Below, in pieces: positions 53,457 to 61,977 of a DNA stretch of 64,000 nucleotides. The stretch's first letter is position 1. The number at the start of each line of letters is the position of its first letter. The notes under the pieces were generated by a model. The model was not told the DNA's origin and did no database searches. It saw only the letters and a list, made by a program, of their open reading frames with translations. Source of the stretch: Cloacibacterium sp. TD35 (GTDB lineage: Bacteria; Bacteroidota; Bacteroidia; Flavobacteriales; Weeksellaceae); the NCBI RefSeq assembly GCF_028864635.1, contig NZ_CP104850.1:2531288-2595287 (forward strand). Reading direction: 5' to 3'. The position numbers and the translations under genes were made by a program.

Positions 53457-53705
53457 TTATACAACCCCACCACCTAACATCAATCTCACCAAACCAAAAA
53501 TCATAGCAATAGCACACATAGCAATTCCTGCTTTTGCATTCCCTTTGGGCTCATTGTCATTTCTTGTATATGCTAAAATACTAATAATTAGTCCTAAAAT
53601 AGCAAAAGGAATATTAATCCAATTAAACGCTCCAAGGCACGGAATGAATCCTAAAAACATTCCGAAAATAGATAAAATTCCCATAATTAAACTTGCTGTT
53701 TTCAT
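53457..53705 (-). CDS. DUF4190-like small membrane protein
   Basis: An 82-aa protein with two or three membrane helices (LIMGILSIFGMFLGFIPCLG, INIPFAILGLIISILAYTRN, KAGIAMCAIAMIFGLVRLML). It resembles DUF4190 and CCC-motif membrane proteins of Flavobacteriia. Four-base overlap with the DUF2752 gene shows a two-gene unit. A role in defence is possible only by location. Confidence 0.7.
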   Translation of the reverse strand: MKTASLIMGILSIFGMFLGFIPCLGAFNWINIPFAILGLIISILAYTRNDNEPKGNAKAGIAMCAIAMIFGLVRLMLGGGVV

Positions 53706-54034
53706 AATTTCTTTGATTTTTTTATTAAGTATATTATAAAGATTAAAATATTTGTTAGAAGAGTAGTAAATAAAAAAACACTTAATTTATTTAATTCATA
53801 TGCTTTTTTAAATTCAAGTTTTCCTATAGTTAAAAATGCTCTTGTACTTCCACACAAAAAGCATTCTTTTCCGACTTTTTTACTTTCACAAATTGGAATG
53901 TTTGAAGTTATGAAATTTGGTGATGCAAAAAGGCTTATAATTATGATAAAAAAGGACAAAGACACAGTTAAAATCCAAATTATTTTTAATGCTTTCTTTA
54001 ACTCTTTATTATCTTTTAGGAAATTAAATATCAT
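53702..54034 (-). CDS. DUF2752 family membrane protein
   Basis: About 110 aa from the ATG at 54034 (MIFNFLKDNKELKKALKIIW); upstream in-frame starts up to 54130 fall in the leader repeat and are unlikely. It has two membrane helices and the DUF2752 signature CFLCGSTRAFLTIGKLEFKK between them (the C-x-x-C-G-x-T-R-A motif). Function unknown. It is preceded by a copy of the promoter/leader repeat. Confidence 0.8.
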   Translation of the reverse strand: MIFNFLKDNKELKKALKIIWILTVSLSFFIIIISLFASPNFITSNIPICESKKVGKECFLCGSTRAFLTIGKLEFKKAYELNKLSVFLFTTLLTNILIFIIYLIKKSKKL

Positions 54035-54096
54035 TTTTAAACTGTTTGTACATAACAATAAATGAAATTCATAACTAGAATAATTACAATACATTA

Positions 54097-54155
54097 ATTG
54101 TAGTGGTTTGTTTCGGATATTGAGTTTCAATCTATTAGTTTAAAACAAATATAAT
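54097..54155 (-). promoter_or_regulatory. Promoter/leader repeat, copy 3 (DUF2752 operon)
   Basis: Direct repeat of 53002-53060 with TATATTTG (54153-54146) as the minus-strand -7 element. It is followed by TTTTAAACTAATAGATTG, close to copy 2. It drives the DUF2752/DUF4190-like pair. Duplication of a promoter with its first ~45 transcribed bases suggests a shared control signal in the RNA or in promoter DNA. Confidence 0.6.
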
Positions 54156-54257
54156 AAAAATAAATAAATTCAAAATAGTGAAATTATTAAAATTATTATC
54201 TTTTGATAACTTATCAATTAAAAAAATTCTAACTTTAATTGATTTATAAAAAATAAA

Positions 54258-57119
54258 CTATTCTATCCCATCCATAAAAGTCTGAACAAAATCTTGAATT
54301 TTACCAAGTATCCTTCTAGCTATTGTACCTCTATCAGTAAGTTTAGGCTTAAACTCTAACAATTGTAAGACCTCTGAAATTTTAGGAGTTTTTTCTGAGA
54401 AAAGATATTCACTTATGGTATTCTGAAATTGTTCTTTATTTAGATTTTCTTCTTGTGCAATTATTTCGAAAGCTTTTTCTCTTTCATTATTCCAAAAGCT
54501 ATCAAAGTGTTCTTTTACTAATTCAGGGTCAGATATGTGAGGAAGATTCTCTAGAATAAATTTTTCTATTAATTCTTTTTTACTTCTCAACTGAACATTT
54601 CCAGCGATAAGATCACTAATTTCTTTTTGTTTTTGTGTTAATTTATCACCTTTAAGATTTTTCTCTTTAAGCTGAGTTAATAGTGTTAGAATGTAAGATA
54701 CATTAATCTCATCTTTATGGATAAGTTCAAGTTCAAAATCAACATCATCTAAAACACTAACTTTCTCTTTAGGTTGATGTTTATATTTTTGCCAAATATC
54801 CAAGTATTTACTTTTATAACCATCAAAATCCCATTCAGTAAGTTCTAGTTTTTCAAAACTAAAGTCTGAGAATGATTTTAAAACATTAAGAATACGCATA
54901 AGATCTCTAAATGCTTTGATGAATTCAAATTCTTGTTGTTCACTAATTAAATCATCAACGCTTTGGTAAGTAGGAGTTATAGATTTCAACTTATTTAAAG
55001 CATCATTAAAGCTATCAATATAATTTTCTATGGGATGAATAATAATTTCTTGAACAGCTTCTTTATTAGAGAACAATGTAACAGCGTCATCAGTTGCAGA
55101 TTTTAGATTTCTGAAGCATACAATATTACCATGAGATTTTTTTTCATTTAAAATTCTATTAGTTCTTGAAAACGCCTGAATTAAACCATGATACTTCAAA
55201 TTTTTATCTACAAAAAGAGTATTAAGTTGTGGGCTATCGAATCCTGTTAGAAACATATTTACAACAAGAATTAAATCCAATTCTTTGCTTCTTACCCTTT
55301 TGGCAACATCATTATAATAGTTGTAAAAACTCTGACTATCTCTGGTAGTAAAATTAGTACCAAACATATCATTGTAATGACCAATGTATTTTTCTAAAGC
55401 ATCTCTAGAATGTAAATATCGGCTTCCTAAAATGTTTTTTACCTCATTCTCTATTCCAAATAGGATTTCTTCTTCAATAATCCCATTAGCACTTCTATCA
55501 TCTTCATTTACACCATAACTATATATAGTTGCGACTCTTAATTGATGTTTTCCTTCTTGTTTTTTCTGATAAAATAAGTCATAATATTTTTGCAACACCT
55601 CTATTCCACTAACACAAAACATTGCATTAAATGTTTTATCATGGGTTTTACGATTATACTCAGAAATAATATAGTCCGTTACCTTATTTAGTCTTGATTC
55701 ACTTTCAAGTAACTCTTTAGTATCAATATCTTCCACATCAATATCAATATGAGTATTGCTTCCCTCCTTCTCTTTATATCTTCCCACATACTCAACTGAA
55801 AACCTCAACACATTTTCATCTTTTATTGCATCAGTAATTACATATTTATGAAGACAATCACCGAATAGTCTATTAGTTGTTGCTGGTTGTCCCTCCACTC
55901 TACCTATAGAATTCACTTCAGAGATAGGCGTTCCAGTAAAACCAATCATTTGAGCTTTTTGGAAATATTTTTTAATATTTTGATGAGTTTCACCAAACTG
56001 ACTTCTATGGCACTCATCAAAAATAAAAACAACTTTTTTATTTCTTAGTTGATTTATTTTATTACCATGCTTTTCTTTAGTAATTGCAGTATTAAGTTTC
56101 TGCAAAGTAGTAACAATGAGTTTAGTATTATCAGAAAGCTGCTTTACAAGATGCTTAGTATTTTCTGTAGCATCTACACTTCCTTTCTCGAAAGCATCAA
56201 ACTCTTTTTGAGTTTGATAATCCAAGTCTTTTCTATCAACAACAAATACCACCTTTTCAACTTCAGGAATTTCCTTAATAATTTGAGAAGCTTTAAAAGA
56301 AGTCAAAGTTTTACCAGATCCAGTTGTATGCCAAATAAAACCATTATTATTGGTATTTCTTACTTTGTCTACAATACGTTCCACCGCATAATATTGATAT
56401 GGACGGAGCACCATCAATATTTTATAAGTTTGGTTAAGAACTATATATTTTGTAATCATTTTAGCTACCTGACAAGGCTCTAAAAAGGCTTGAGTAAAAT
56501 CATCTAATTGTTTGATGTTATTATTCTCCTCATCTGACCAAAAAAATGTCTGCTTAAAACTTTGATGGGAATTATTAGAATAGTACTTAGTATTAACACC
56601 ATTACTAATAATAAACAATTGGACATAATTGAACAATCCTTTACCAGAACCAAAAGAGTGTTTTTGATAACGATTAACTTGATTAAAAGCTTCCTTCATT
56701 TCCAAGCCCCGTCTTTTAAGCTCTATCTGAACAAGCGGAAGTCCATTAATTAGAAGAGTAACATCATATCTATTTTTATAATCACCTCCTTGAGTAACTT
56801 GATGAGTAACCTGAAACTGATTTTGACACCAATGATCTTGATTAATGAATTCAATCCATTCGGGGCTACCATCATCTTTTAAATATTGAAACTTATCTCT
56901 AAGAATTTTAGCTTTTTCAAATACATTTCCTTTTGCGAGATGATTTAATATTTTTTCAAATTCTTTTTCAGAAAATGTTTTTTTGTTATGAATTTCAAGT
57001 TGAATTTTTAGATTTTTAATTAAATCCTCTTCATTTTTAATGATCACTTTTTTGTGTCCTAATTCTTGAAGTTGTGCAACTAACTTTTCTTCTAAAATAT
57101 ATTCTGGTTGACTGGTCAT
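54258..57119 (-). CDS. hsdR: Type I restriction enzyme R subunit (HsdR)
   Basis: A 953-aa motor/nuclease subunit. The nuclease domain shows Asp119 in NRYDVTLLING and QIELKRRG (Glu133, Lys135). The SF2 motor has FIWHTTGSGKTLTSFKASQI (Lys270) and VVFIFDECHRSQFGET (DECH ~368-371), plus IGFTGTPIS and QAFSRTNRILNEKK. HsdR pulls DNA and cuts it when the HsdMS target is unmethylated. It is last in the minus-strand set, separated from hsdM/hsdS by the Fic and recombinase genes. Confidence 0.95.
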   Translation of the reverse strand: MTSQPEYILEEKLVAQLQELGHKKVIIKNEEDLIKNLKIQLEIHNKKTFSEKEFEKILNHLAKGNVFEKAKILRDKFQYLKDDGSPEWIEFINQDHWCQNQFQVTHQVTQGGDYKNRYDVTLLINGLPLVQIELKRRGLEMKEAFNQVNRYQKHSFGSGKGLFNYVQLFIISNGVNTKYYSNNSHQSFKQTFFWSDEENNNIKQLDDFTQAFLEPCQVAKMITKYIVLNQTYKILMVLRPYQYYAVERIVDKVRNTNNNGFIWHTTGSGKTLTSFKASQIIKEIPEVEKVVFVVDRKDLDYQTQKEFDAFEKGSVDATENTKHLVKQLSDNTKLIVTTLQKLNTAITKEKHGNKINQLRNKKVVFIFDECHRSQFGETHQNIKKYFQKAQMIGFTGTPISEVNSIGRVEGQPATTNRLFGDCLHKYVITDAIKDENVLRFSVEYVGRYKEKEGSNTHIDIDVEDIDTKELLESESRLNKVTDYIISEYNRKTHDKTFNAMFCVSGIEVLQKYYDLFYQKKQEGKHQLRVATIYSYGVNEDDRSANGIIEEEILFGIENEVKNILGSRYLHSRDALEKYIGHYNDMFGTNFTTRDSQSFYNYYNDVAKRVRSKELDLILVVNMFLTGFDSPQLNTLFVDKNLKYHGLIQAFSRTNRILNEKKSHGNIVCFRNLKSATDDAVTLFSNKEAVQEIIIHPIENYIDSFNDALNKLKSITPTYQSVDDLISEQQEFEFIKAFRDLMRILNVLKSFSDFSFEKLELTEWDFDGYKSKYLDIWQKYKHQPKEKVSVLDDVDFELELIHKDEINVSYILTLLTQLKEKNLKGDKLTQKQKEISDLIAGNVQLRSKKELIEKFILENLPHISDPELVKEHFDSFWNNEREKAFEIIAQEENLNKEQFQNTISEYLFSEKTPKISEVLQLLEFKPKLTDRGTIARRILGKIQDFVQTFMDGIE

Positions 57120-57162
57120 TTTGTTTTATTTGTTTTTAATTAAAATTTTTAATCAGGTATAT

Positions 57163-58278
57163 TTATACTCTTACAAGTCGCATAAGAGGCTCAAAAGAAT
57201 AGAGTGCTGGTCTTCTTCCTGAAGCTGCTTCTTTTGGCACCAAATAGCCTCTTTCTATCAATTTTTTTATCACACCCGTTGCTGTAGCAGCAGGAATTTG
57301 TGTAACATTTATGAATTTACTATTTCTAAAGACAGGATTAGTAAAAATAAAATCAAGGGTTGCTACACTCCATTTTGAAGATAGCAAATCTGTAAACTCT
57401 ATTTTCATTTCTTCATATAAATCTCTAATCTGTTCGGCAATCATAAGATTTTTCACCGCTTGTTGATGAACAGCTGTCAAGAAAAATTTTATCCACCCAT
57501 CCCAATCATTGTTTTTGGATACATTTCGCATGGCATCTATATACTCTTCTTTATTTTCCTCAAAATAACCACTAATATAAAAATGGGGTTGAGACAAAAC
57601 CCCTGACTTCCATAATAAAAGGGTTATGAGCATCCTTCCTATTCTACCATTTCCATCCTGAAAAGGGTGTAGTGCTTCAAATTCTATATGAGCGACTCCA
57701 GCTTTTATTAATGCAGGGGAATCACTTTTTTCAATGTAATTAATTAACTCATGTAAACCATCATTTAATTTTTCTGCACTTATAGGAATAAATTGAATCT
57801 TTCTTGCTGCACGATCTGCCAAAAAATTTTGTTCTTTTTTAAATTCTCCAGGAGATTTTGAAGCTCCTCTACCAAAAAATAACAACTGCTGGTGCATTTG
57901 TTTAATAAAATTGAGAGAAAACTGATATCCATCTTCTAACGCCTCTTGTGCATTTTTTAAAGCTCTTTGATATAGAATAGTTTCTATTACATCAGCTCTA
58001 GCATTTTCAGACAAACCGCTATCATAATCAGCCTCATATTGTAAAATTTCATCGATAGTACTTATTGTTCCTTCTATCCTAGATGAAAGAACCGCTTCTT
58101 GATTTCTTAATGGAGCAAGCAATAACTCACTATTATGTAAATTTTTGATCATTTGATCAAATCGAGCTAAAGTTTCGGTCGCTTTGATTAATTCTTCTAT
58201 AAATATTTCGTAATTAATATGCTCTGGGGGAAACTTACCATAATGATAATTAACTGCATTATCTAAATTATAATCCAT
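57163..58278 (-). CDS. Fic family protein (class II, self-inhibited)
   Basis: A 371-aa Fic protein. The active motif HPFQDGNGRIGR (204-215) is complete, and the N-terminal inhibitory helix carries the SSRIEG motif (Ser65...Glu69-Gly70) that blocks ATP binding in class II enzymes. A C-terminal winged helix (NVTQIPAATATGVIKKLIER) may bind DNA. Fic enzymes usually transfer AMP to proteins. Such genes recur inside type I restriction loci, where they may control enzyme activity. A TATATTTG element (58304-58297, minus) lies just upstream. Confidence 0.9.
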   Translation of the reverse strand: MDYNLDNAVNYHYGKFPPEHINYEIFIEELIKATETLARFDQMIKNLHNSELLLAPLRNQEAVLSSRIEGTISTIDEILQYEADYDSGLSENARADVIETILYQRALKNAQEALEDGYQFSLNFIKQMHQQLLFFGRGASKSPGEFKKEQNFLADRAARKIQFIPISAEKLNDGLHELINYIEKSDSPALIKAGVAHIEFEALHPFQDGNGRIGRMLITLLLWKSGVLSQPHFYISGYFEENKEEYIDAMRNVSKNNDWDGWIKFFLTAVHQQAVKNLMIAEQIRDLYEEMKIEFTDLLSSKWSVATLDFIFTNPVFRNSKFINVTQIPAATATGVIKKLIERGYLVPKEAASGRRPALYSFEPLMRLVRV

Positions 58279-58508
58279 CTTTTAAATTTATCTACACAAA
58301 TATATGAAATTTCGAATACTAATGCATTTGATTATTTAAATACTTAAATTTATAAACACAAAGTCTGTTGTTTTCAAAAATAGTAAACAAACTGCTTTGC
58401 ATTCAAGAAACGAAATAAAAATGAAGACAAACAATCTTATCTTCAAAAAATGAAAACAAAAAGATTTGACTTCAAAAACTTCTCTAAAATAGAACAAAAA
58501 GACATGTA

Positions 58509-59435
58509 TTATTTCAAAGCTTTAAACATCTGGTCTATAGCTTTTTTCTTCTGCTCAAGATTAGGATGTACATACAAATTAAGAGTAGTACTTATATTAG
58601 AATGTCCTAGCAAAACACTCACCGTCTTATAATCACAATTACTTTCTATACATCTTGTTGCAAAACTGTGTCTCAAACCATGAAATTTAATATCTGGAAT
58701 TTCCAGATAGCGCATTAGATTTTTATAATAACTTCGGTAAGTTCTAGGTTCTGTAGGTTTAGAATCGTTTGTCAAAACATAGAAATCAGGATTTACGATT
58801 TTCTTAAAAGGTTTCAGCATTCTCAACAAGTCTCTGCTGATTGGGATTTCTCGAATAGAATTTTTGGTTTTTGGCGTATCAATTAGGAGTTCTGTTTTAC
58901 GCTCTCCATCTTCAATCACGTAGATTCTCTGAATAGTTTTTCGAATATTGATGATTCCATTATCCGTATCAATATCTTCCCAAGTCAAAGCACAAATCTC
59001 ACCAATCCTCATTCCCGAACAAAGACAGATATAAACTCCGAGATTTCTAAATGTAAAATGCTCTTGAATGTAACCCATTACTTTTTTCTGATGCGTTCTG
59101 CTCAACACTTCAATCGTATGTGTTTCCCTAACCGTTGGATATTGCACATCAAAATTAATAAACTCAATCCATTTGTTTTTTGCTCCGAATTTCAACACCA
59201 TTTTCAAAACAATGAGAATATCTTTGATACTTTTTTGACTTAATCCCTGATCTAACTTTTGAAACACGAATTTCTGCACCTCTCCATCTCCAATCTCGTA
59301 ATAATCTTTGAATACAGGCAGTAAATGATTTTCCAGCAACAGCACATAAGCCGAAAAGGTTGATTTTTTCACGTACAGCTTTTTGTCATTCTTCCATAGT
59401 TCAGCGATTTCTGCTAATGTTTTCTTTCTTGTCAT
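58509..59435 (-). CDS. Tyrosine recombinase, probable hsdS invertase
   Basis: A 308-aa integrase/recombinase with a SAM-like core-binding domain (1-100) and a complete catalytic set: Arg143 (SGMRIGEI), His252-Leu-Arg255-His (KFHGLRHSFA), His278 (LLGHSN) and Tyr288 (TLNLYVHP). It stands next to two inverted hsdS genes, the arrangement of phase-variable type I systems in which the recombinase flips hsdS segments. The spacer 58279-58508 has no gene. Confidence 0.9.
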   Translation of the reverse strand: MTRKKTLAEIAELWKNDKKLYVKKSTFSAYVLLLENHLLPVFKDYYEIGDGEVQKFVFQKLDQGLSQKSIKDILIVLKMVLKFGAKNKWIEFINFDVQYPTVRETHTIEVLSRTHQKKVMGYIQEHFTFRNLGVYICLCSGMRIGEICALTWEDIDTDNGIINIRKTIQRIYVIEDGERKTELLIDTPKTKNSIREIPISRDLLRMLKPFKKIVNPDFYVLTNDSKPTEPRTYRSYYKNLMRYLEIPDIKFHGLRHSFATRCIESNCDYKTVSVLLGHSNISTTLNLYVHPNLEQKKKAIDQMFKALK

Positions 59436-59548
59436 AATTTTTGATTTTTAAATGATTTTTTGATTAATCTCAAAAGATATGAATTGATAATAGCTAATCA
59501 AAAATTTAACATTAGTGGATAAATTTCTCCTTAATTTATGGAAAGGAG

Positions 59549-60676
59549 ATGATTATGACTTTCTTTCCTAATTTACGATTTCCAGGGTTTGAAGGGGAAT
59601 GGAAAATTAATAGATTTCAAGAAGTTGTAAAGATTAACCAAGGGCTACAAATTCCAATCTCCAATAGATTAATTAGGCCTAGAGATGGAGCATATTTTTA
59701 TATTACAAATGAATTTTTAAAAGATAATTCTGAAAAAAAATTTTTCATTAAAAATCCACCACTATCAGTACTTTGTAATAAAGAAGATATTTTAATGACC
59801 AGAACTGGAAATACAGGAAAAGTAGTAACTGATGTTGAAGGTGCATTTCACAATAATTTTTTCAAAGTATCTTATCCAAAAAATATTGTAAAAGGATTTT
59901 TATATAACTTTTTAAAATTACCAAGTATACAAAATCAAATTAGCAAGTTAGCGGGAACATCCACTATTCCAGATTTAAATCATTCAGATTTTTATAGAAT
60001 AAAGTTTTCATATCCTAAATTGGAGGAACAAAGAAAAATATCAGAATTTGTATCTTTTTTGGATTCTCGTATTCAAACCCAAAAGAAAATAATTGAACAA
60101 TTAGAAACCTTAATGAGAGCTAATCGTGAAAAATTATTTTCTCAGAAATTAAGGTTTAAAGAGGAACACGGAAATGATTTCTCTGCTTGGGAAAGAAAGA
60201 AAATAAAAGATATATTAACGATAGGTAGTGGGAAAGATTATAAACATTTAAATAATGGTGCTATTCCTGTTTATGGGACAGGAGGAATTATCACTTTTGT
60301 AGATTCTTTTCTGTATGATGGTGAAACAGTTTGTATTGGAAGAAAAGGAACTATAGATAAGCCTTTATATTATAATGGAAAAATTTGGACTGTTGATACA
60401 TTATTTTATACACATTCATTTAATAATTCAGTTCCTAGATTTGTTTTTAATATTTTTCAAAATATAAATTGGAAAGAATATAATGAAGCTTCTGGAGTTC
60501 CTAGCTTGTCTAAAAATACAATTGAAAAGATTGAAATAACAATTCCTTGTTTAGAAGAACAAACTAAAATCGCCAATTTTCTCTCCACCATTCAAAATAA
60601 GATAGAAACAGAAAAACAAATTTTAGAAAAGTTAGAGCTTCAGAAGAAGTTTCTTTTGGCCAACTTGTTTGTTTAA
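59549..60676 (+). CDS. hsdS: HsdS specificity subunit, inverted second copy
   Basis: A 375-aa HsdS with two target-recognition domains (about 1-165 and 210-345), each followed by a helical spacer (EEQRKISEFVSFLDSRIQTQ, then KKIIEQLETL; and EEQTKIANFLSTIQNKIETE). An AAGGAG-like sequence stands in front of the start, with ATG at 59549 or 59555. It runs opposite to every other gene of the locus and converges on the main hsdS. Its central spacer holds a 26-bp sequence identical, inverted, to that in the main hsdS. It may be a donor cassette rather than an expressed gene. Confidence 0.9.
   Translation: MIMTFFPNLRFPGFEGEWKINRFQEVVKINQGLQIPISNRLIRPRDGAYFYITNEFLKDNSEKKFFIKNPPLSVLCNKEDILMTRTGNTGKVVTDVEGAFHNNFFKVSYPKNIVKGFLYNFLKLPSIQNQISKLAGTSTIPDLNHSDFYRIKFSYPKLEEQRKISEFVSFLDSRIQTQKKIIEQLETLMRANREKLFSQKLRFKEEHGNDFSAWERKKIKDILTIGSGKDYKHLNNGAIPVYGTGGIITFVDSFLYDGETVCIGRKGTIDKPLYYNGKIWTVDTLFYTHSFNNSVPRFVFNIFQNINWKEYNEASGVPSLSKNTIEKIEITIPCLEEQTKIANFLSTIQNKIETEKQILEKLELQKKFLLANLFV
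60071..60096 (+). repeat. 26-bp inverted repeat, left copy (hsdS inversion site)
   Basis: The stretch begins ATTCAAACCCAAAAG and encodes IQTQKKII in the central conserved helix of the plus-strand hsdS. The exact reverse complement is at 61313-61338. Inversion between the two would exchange the C-terminal halves of the two hsdS genes. Confidence 0.9.
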
Positions 60677-60693
60677 ACCTTTACAAAATTTTC

Positions 60694-61920
60694 TTAAACA
60701 AAAAGATTTTGTAATAAATACTTTTTCTGATTTTCGTAGTGAGCTAACAATTCTGTTTCTATATTTATTTTCTCATCAAAAGTTTTTAAAAATTGTGCTA
60801 TTTCTCTTTGCTCTTCTATTGTTGGAACATTTATTTTAATAGTTTTTATATCAGATGAATTCACTGAGGTAAAAGTACTACCTTGTTCAAAAGAAGACCA
60901 TTTATTTTCAAAGTATAGTAAAAACTGGTAAATAAATTCTGAATCAGATTTTTCGTTACTTTTGATAGCACAAACTCCACGTCCTATACAAGCAAAATGT
61001 TTTGATTTTGCAGCATGACCTACAGGAGCACGTATGGTTAATATTATATCTCCAATATCACACGTCTTTGTAATTTGACTTGTAAATTGTCTTGGTTTTG
61101 AAAACCTTTGAACAATATCTGCATTACCTTGTATCAATGGTAATCCTTTTTCATAAGAATTATATGCAGATGAATCTGGAGATTGCCCCATTATGATTGT
61201 AGATATATCTCCTAAGGTTTTTTCTTCCCATTTGCTTATGTATTTCTTACTTATTCTAAAGTTTTGAGTAAAAAGGTTATGTGAAAAATTTAATTTCATC
61301 TTTCGAGTATCCTCAATTATTTTCTTTTGGGTTTGAATTCTATTTTCAATAAGTGACAAAAATGTTGAAACTTTCTTTTGTTCAGAGAAACAAGGAATAA
61401 AGAGTGGAAGATTGTAAAAATCATCACTTTTAACATTCATTCTGTCATCTCTTGCTCCATAATTCGCTATACTTCGCATGTAATTATGCCATACTTTAGA
61501 CTTGAATAGATATTCTAAAAAAGGAATATTAACATTCTTTTCTTTAATTCTAAAAACTGTATAAAGTGGCGAAACTAAACCTGTGAGATTTGTTTTATTA
61601 ACGCTCATTGCGCCAACTTCAGCCATAGAAGAAAGCCTTGGATTATAGACGAAGTCAAAAGGTTTAACTATATAATATCCATCTAAATTTTCTTTGTTTG
61701 CAATGCTTTTGTCAAAGTAATCACTTTGCAAAACAATTCCTTGAACCGCTGAATTTGAAAAAACAGTTATAATTTTATTGTCGTTATTTTTGTTGTTTAT
61801 TTTCTCAGCAATTTCTTTTAAATAATATGCTCTCCACTCATTAGCGAATTCCCAAAACCTTAACTTGGGAACATTTCTCGAATTAGGAAAATTCTTTACA
61901 CTTTTATTTTCTTTTGCCAT
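60694..61920 (-). CDS. hsdS: HsdS specificity subunit, expressed orientation
   Basis: A 408-aa HsdS with two target-recognition domains (about 25-170 and 225-370) and conserved helices SEQKKVSTFLSLIENRIQTQ and IEEQREIAQFLKTFDEKINI. It lies 57 bp after hsdM in the same direction, so this is the copy in the active position. HsdS determines the DNA sequence methylated and cut. The helix between its domains carries the 26-bp inverted repeat shared with the other hsdS. Its stop is 17 bp from the convergent stop of the other copy. Confidence 0.93.
   Translation of the reverse strand: MAKENKSVKNFPNSRNVPKLRFWEFANEWRAYYLKEIAEKINNKNNDNKIITVFSNSAVQGIVLQSDYFDKSIANKENLDGYYIVKPFDFVYNPRLSSMAEVGAMSVNKTNLTGLVSPLYTVFRIKEKNVNIPFLEYLFKSKVWHNYMRSIANYGARDDRMNVKSDDFYNLPLFIPCFSEQKKVSTFLSLIENRIQTQKKIIEDTRKMKLNFSHNLFTQNFRISKKYISKWEEKTLGDISTIIMGQSPDSSAYNSYEKGLPLIQGNADIVQRFSKPRQFTSQITKTCDIGDIILTIRAPVGHAAKSKHFACIGRGVCAIKSNEKSDSEFIYQFLLYFENKWSSFEQGSTFTSVNSSDIKTIKINVPTIEEQREIAQFLKTFDEKINIETELLAHYENQKKYLLQNLFV
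61313..61338 (-). repeat. 26-bp inverted repeat, right copy (hsdS inversion site)
   Basis: The exact reverse complement of 60071-60096, in the central helix region of the minus-strand hsdS. Flanking bases differ, so the match is limited to the repeat itself. Confidence 0.9.
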
Positions 61921-61977
61921 CTTGATAATTTATAGTTTTAGCAGTCAACATTAAGGATTATACAAAATCAAAAAAAT

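Noticed and set aside
53287..53517. 76-codon minus-strand frame downstream of the DUF4190-like gene
   Set aside because: It runs through the terminator hairpin and overlaps the real small membrane gene in another frame; no protein-like features.
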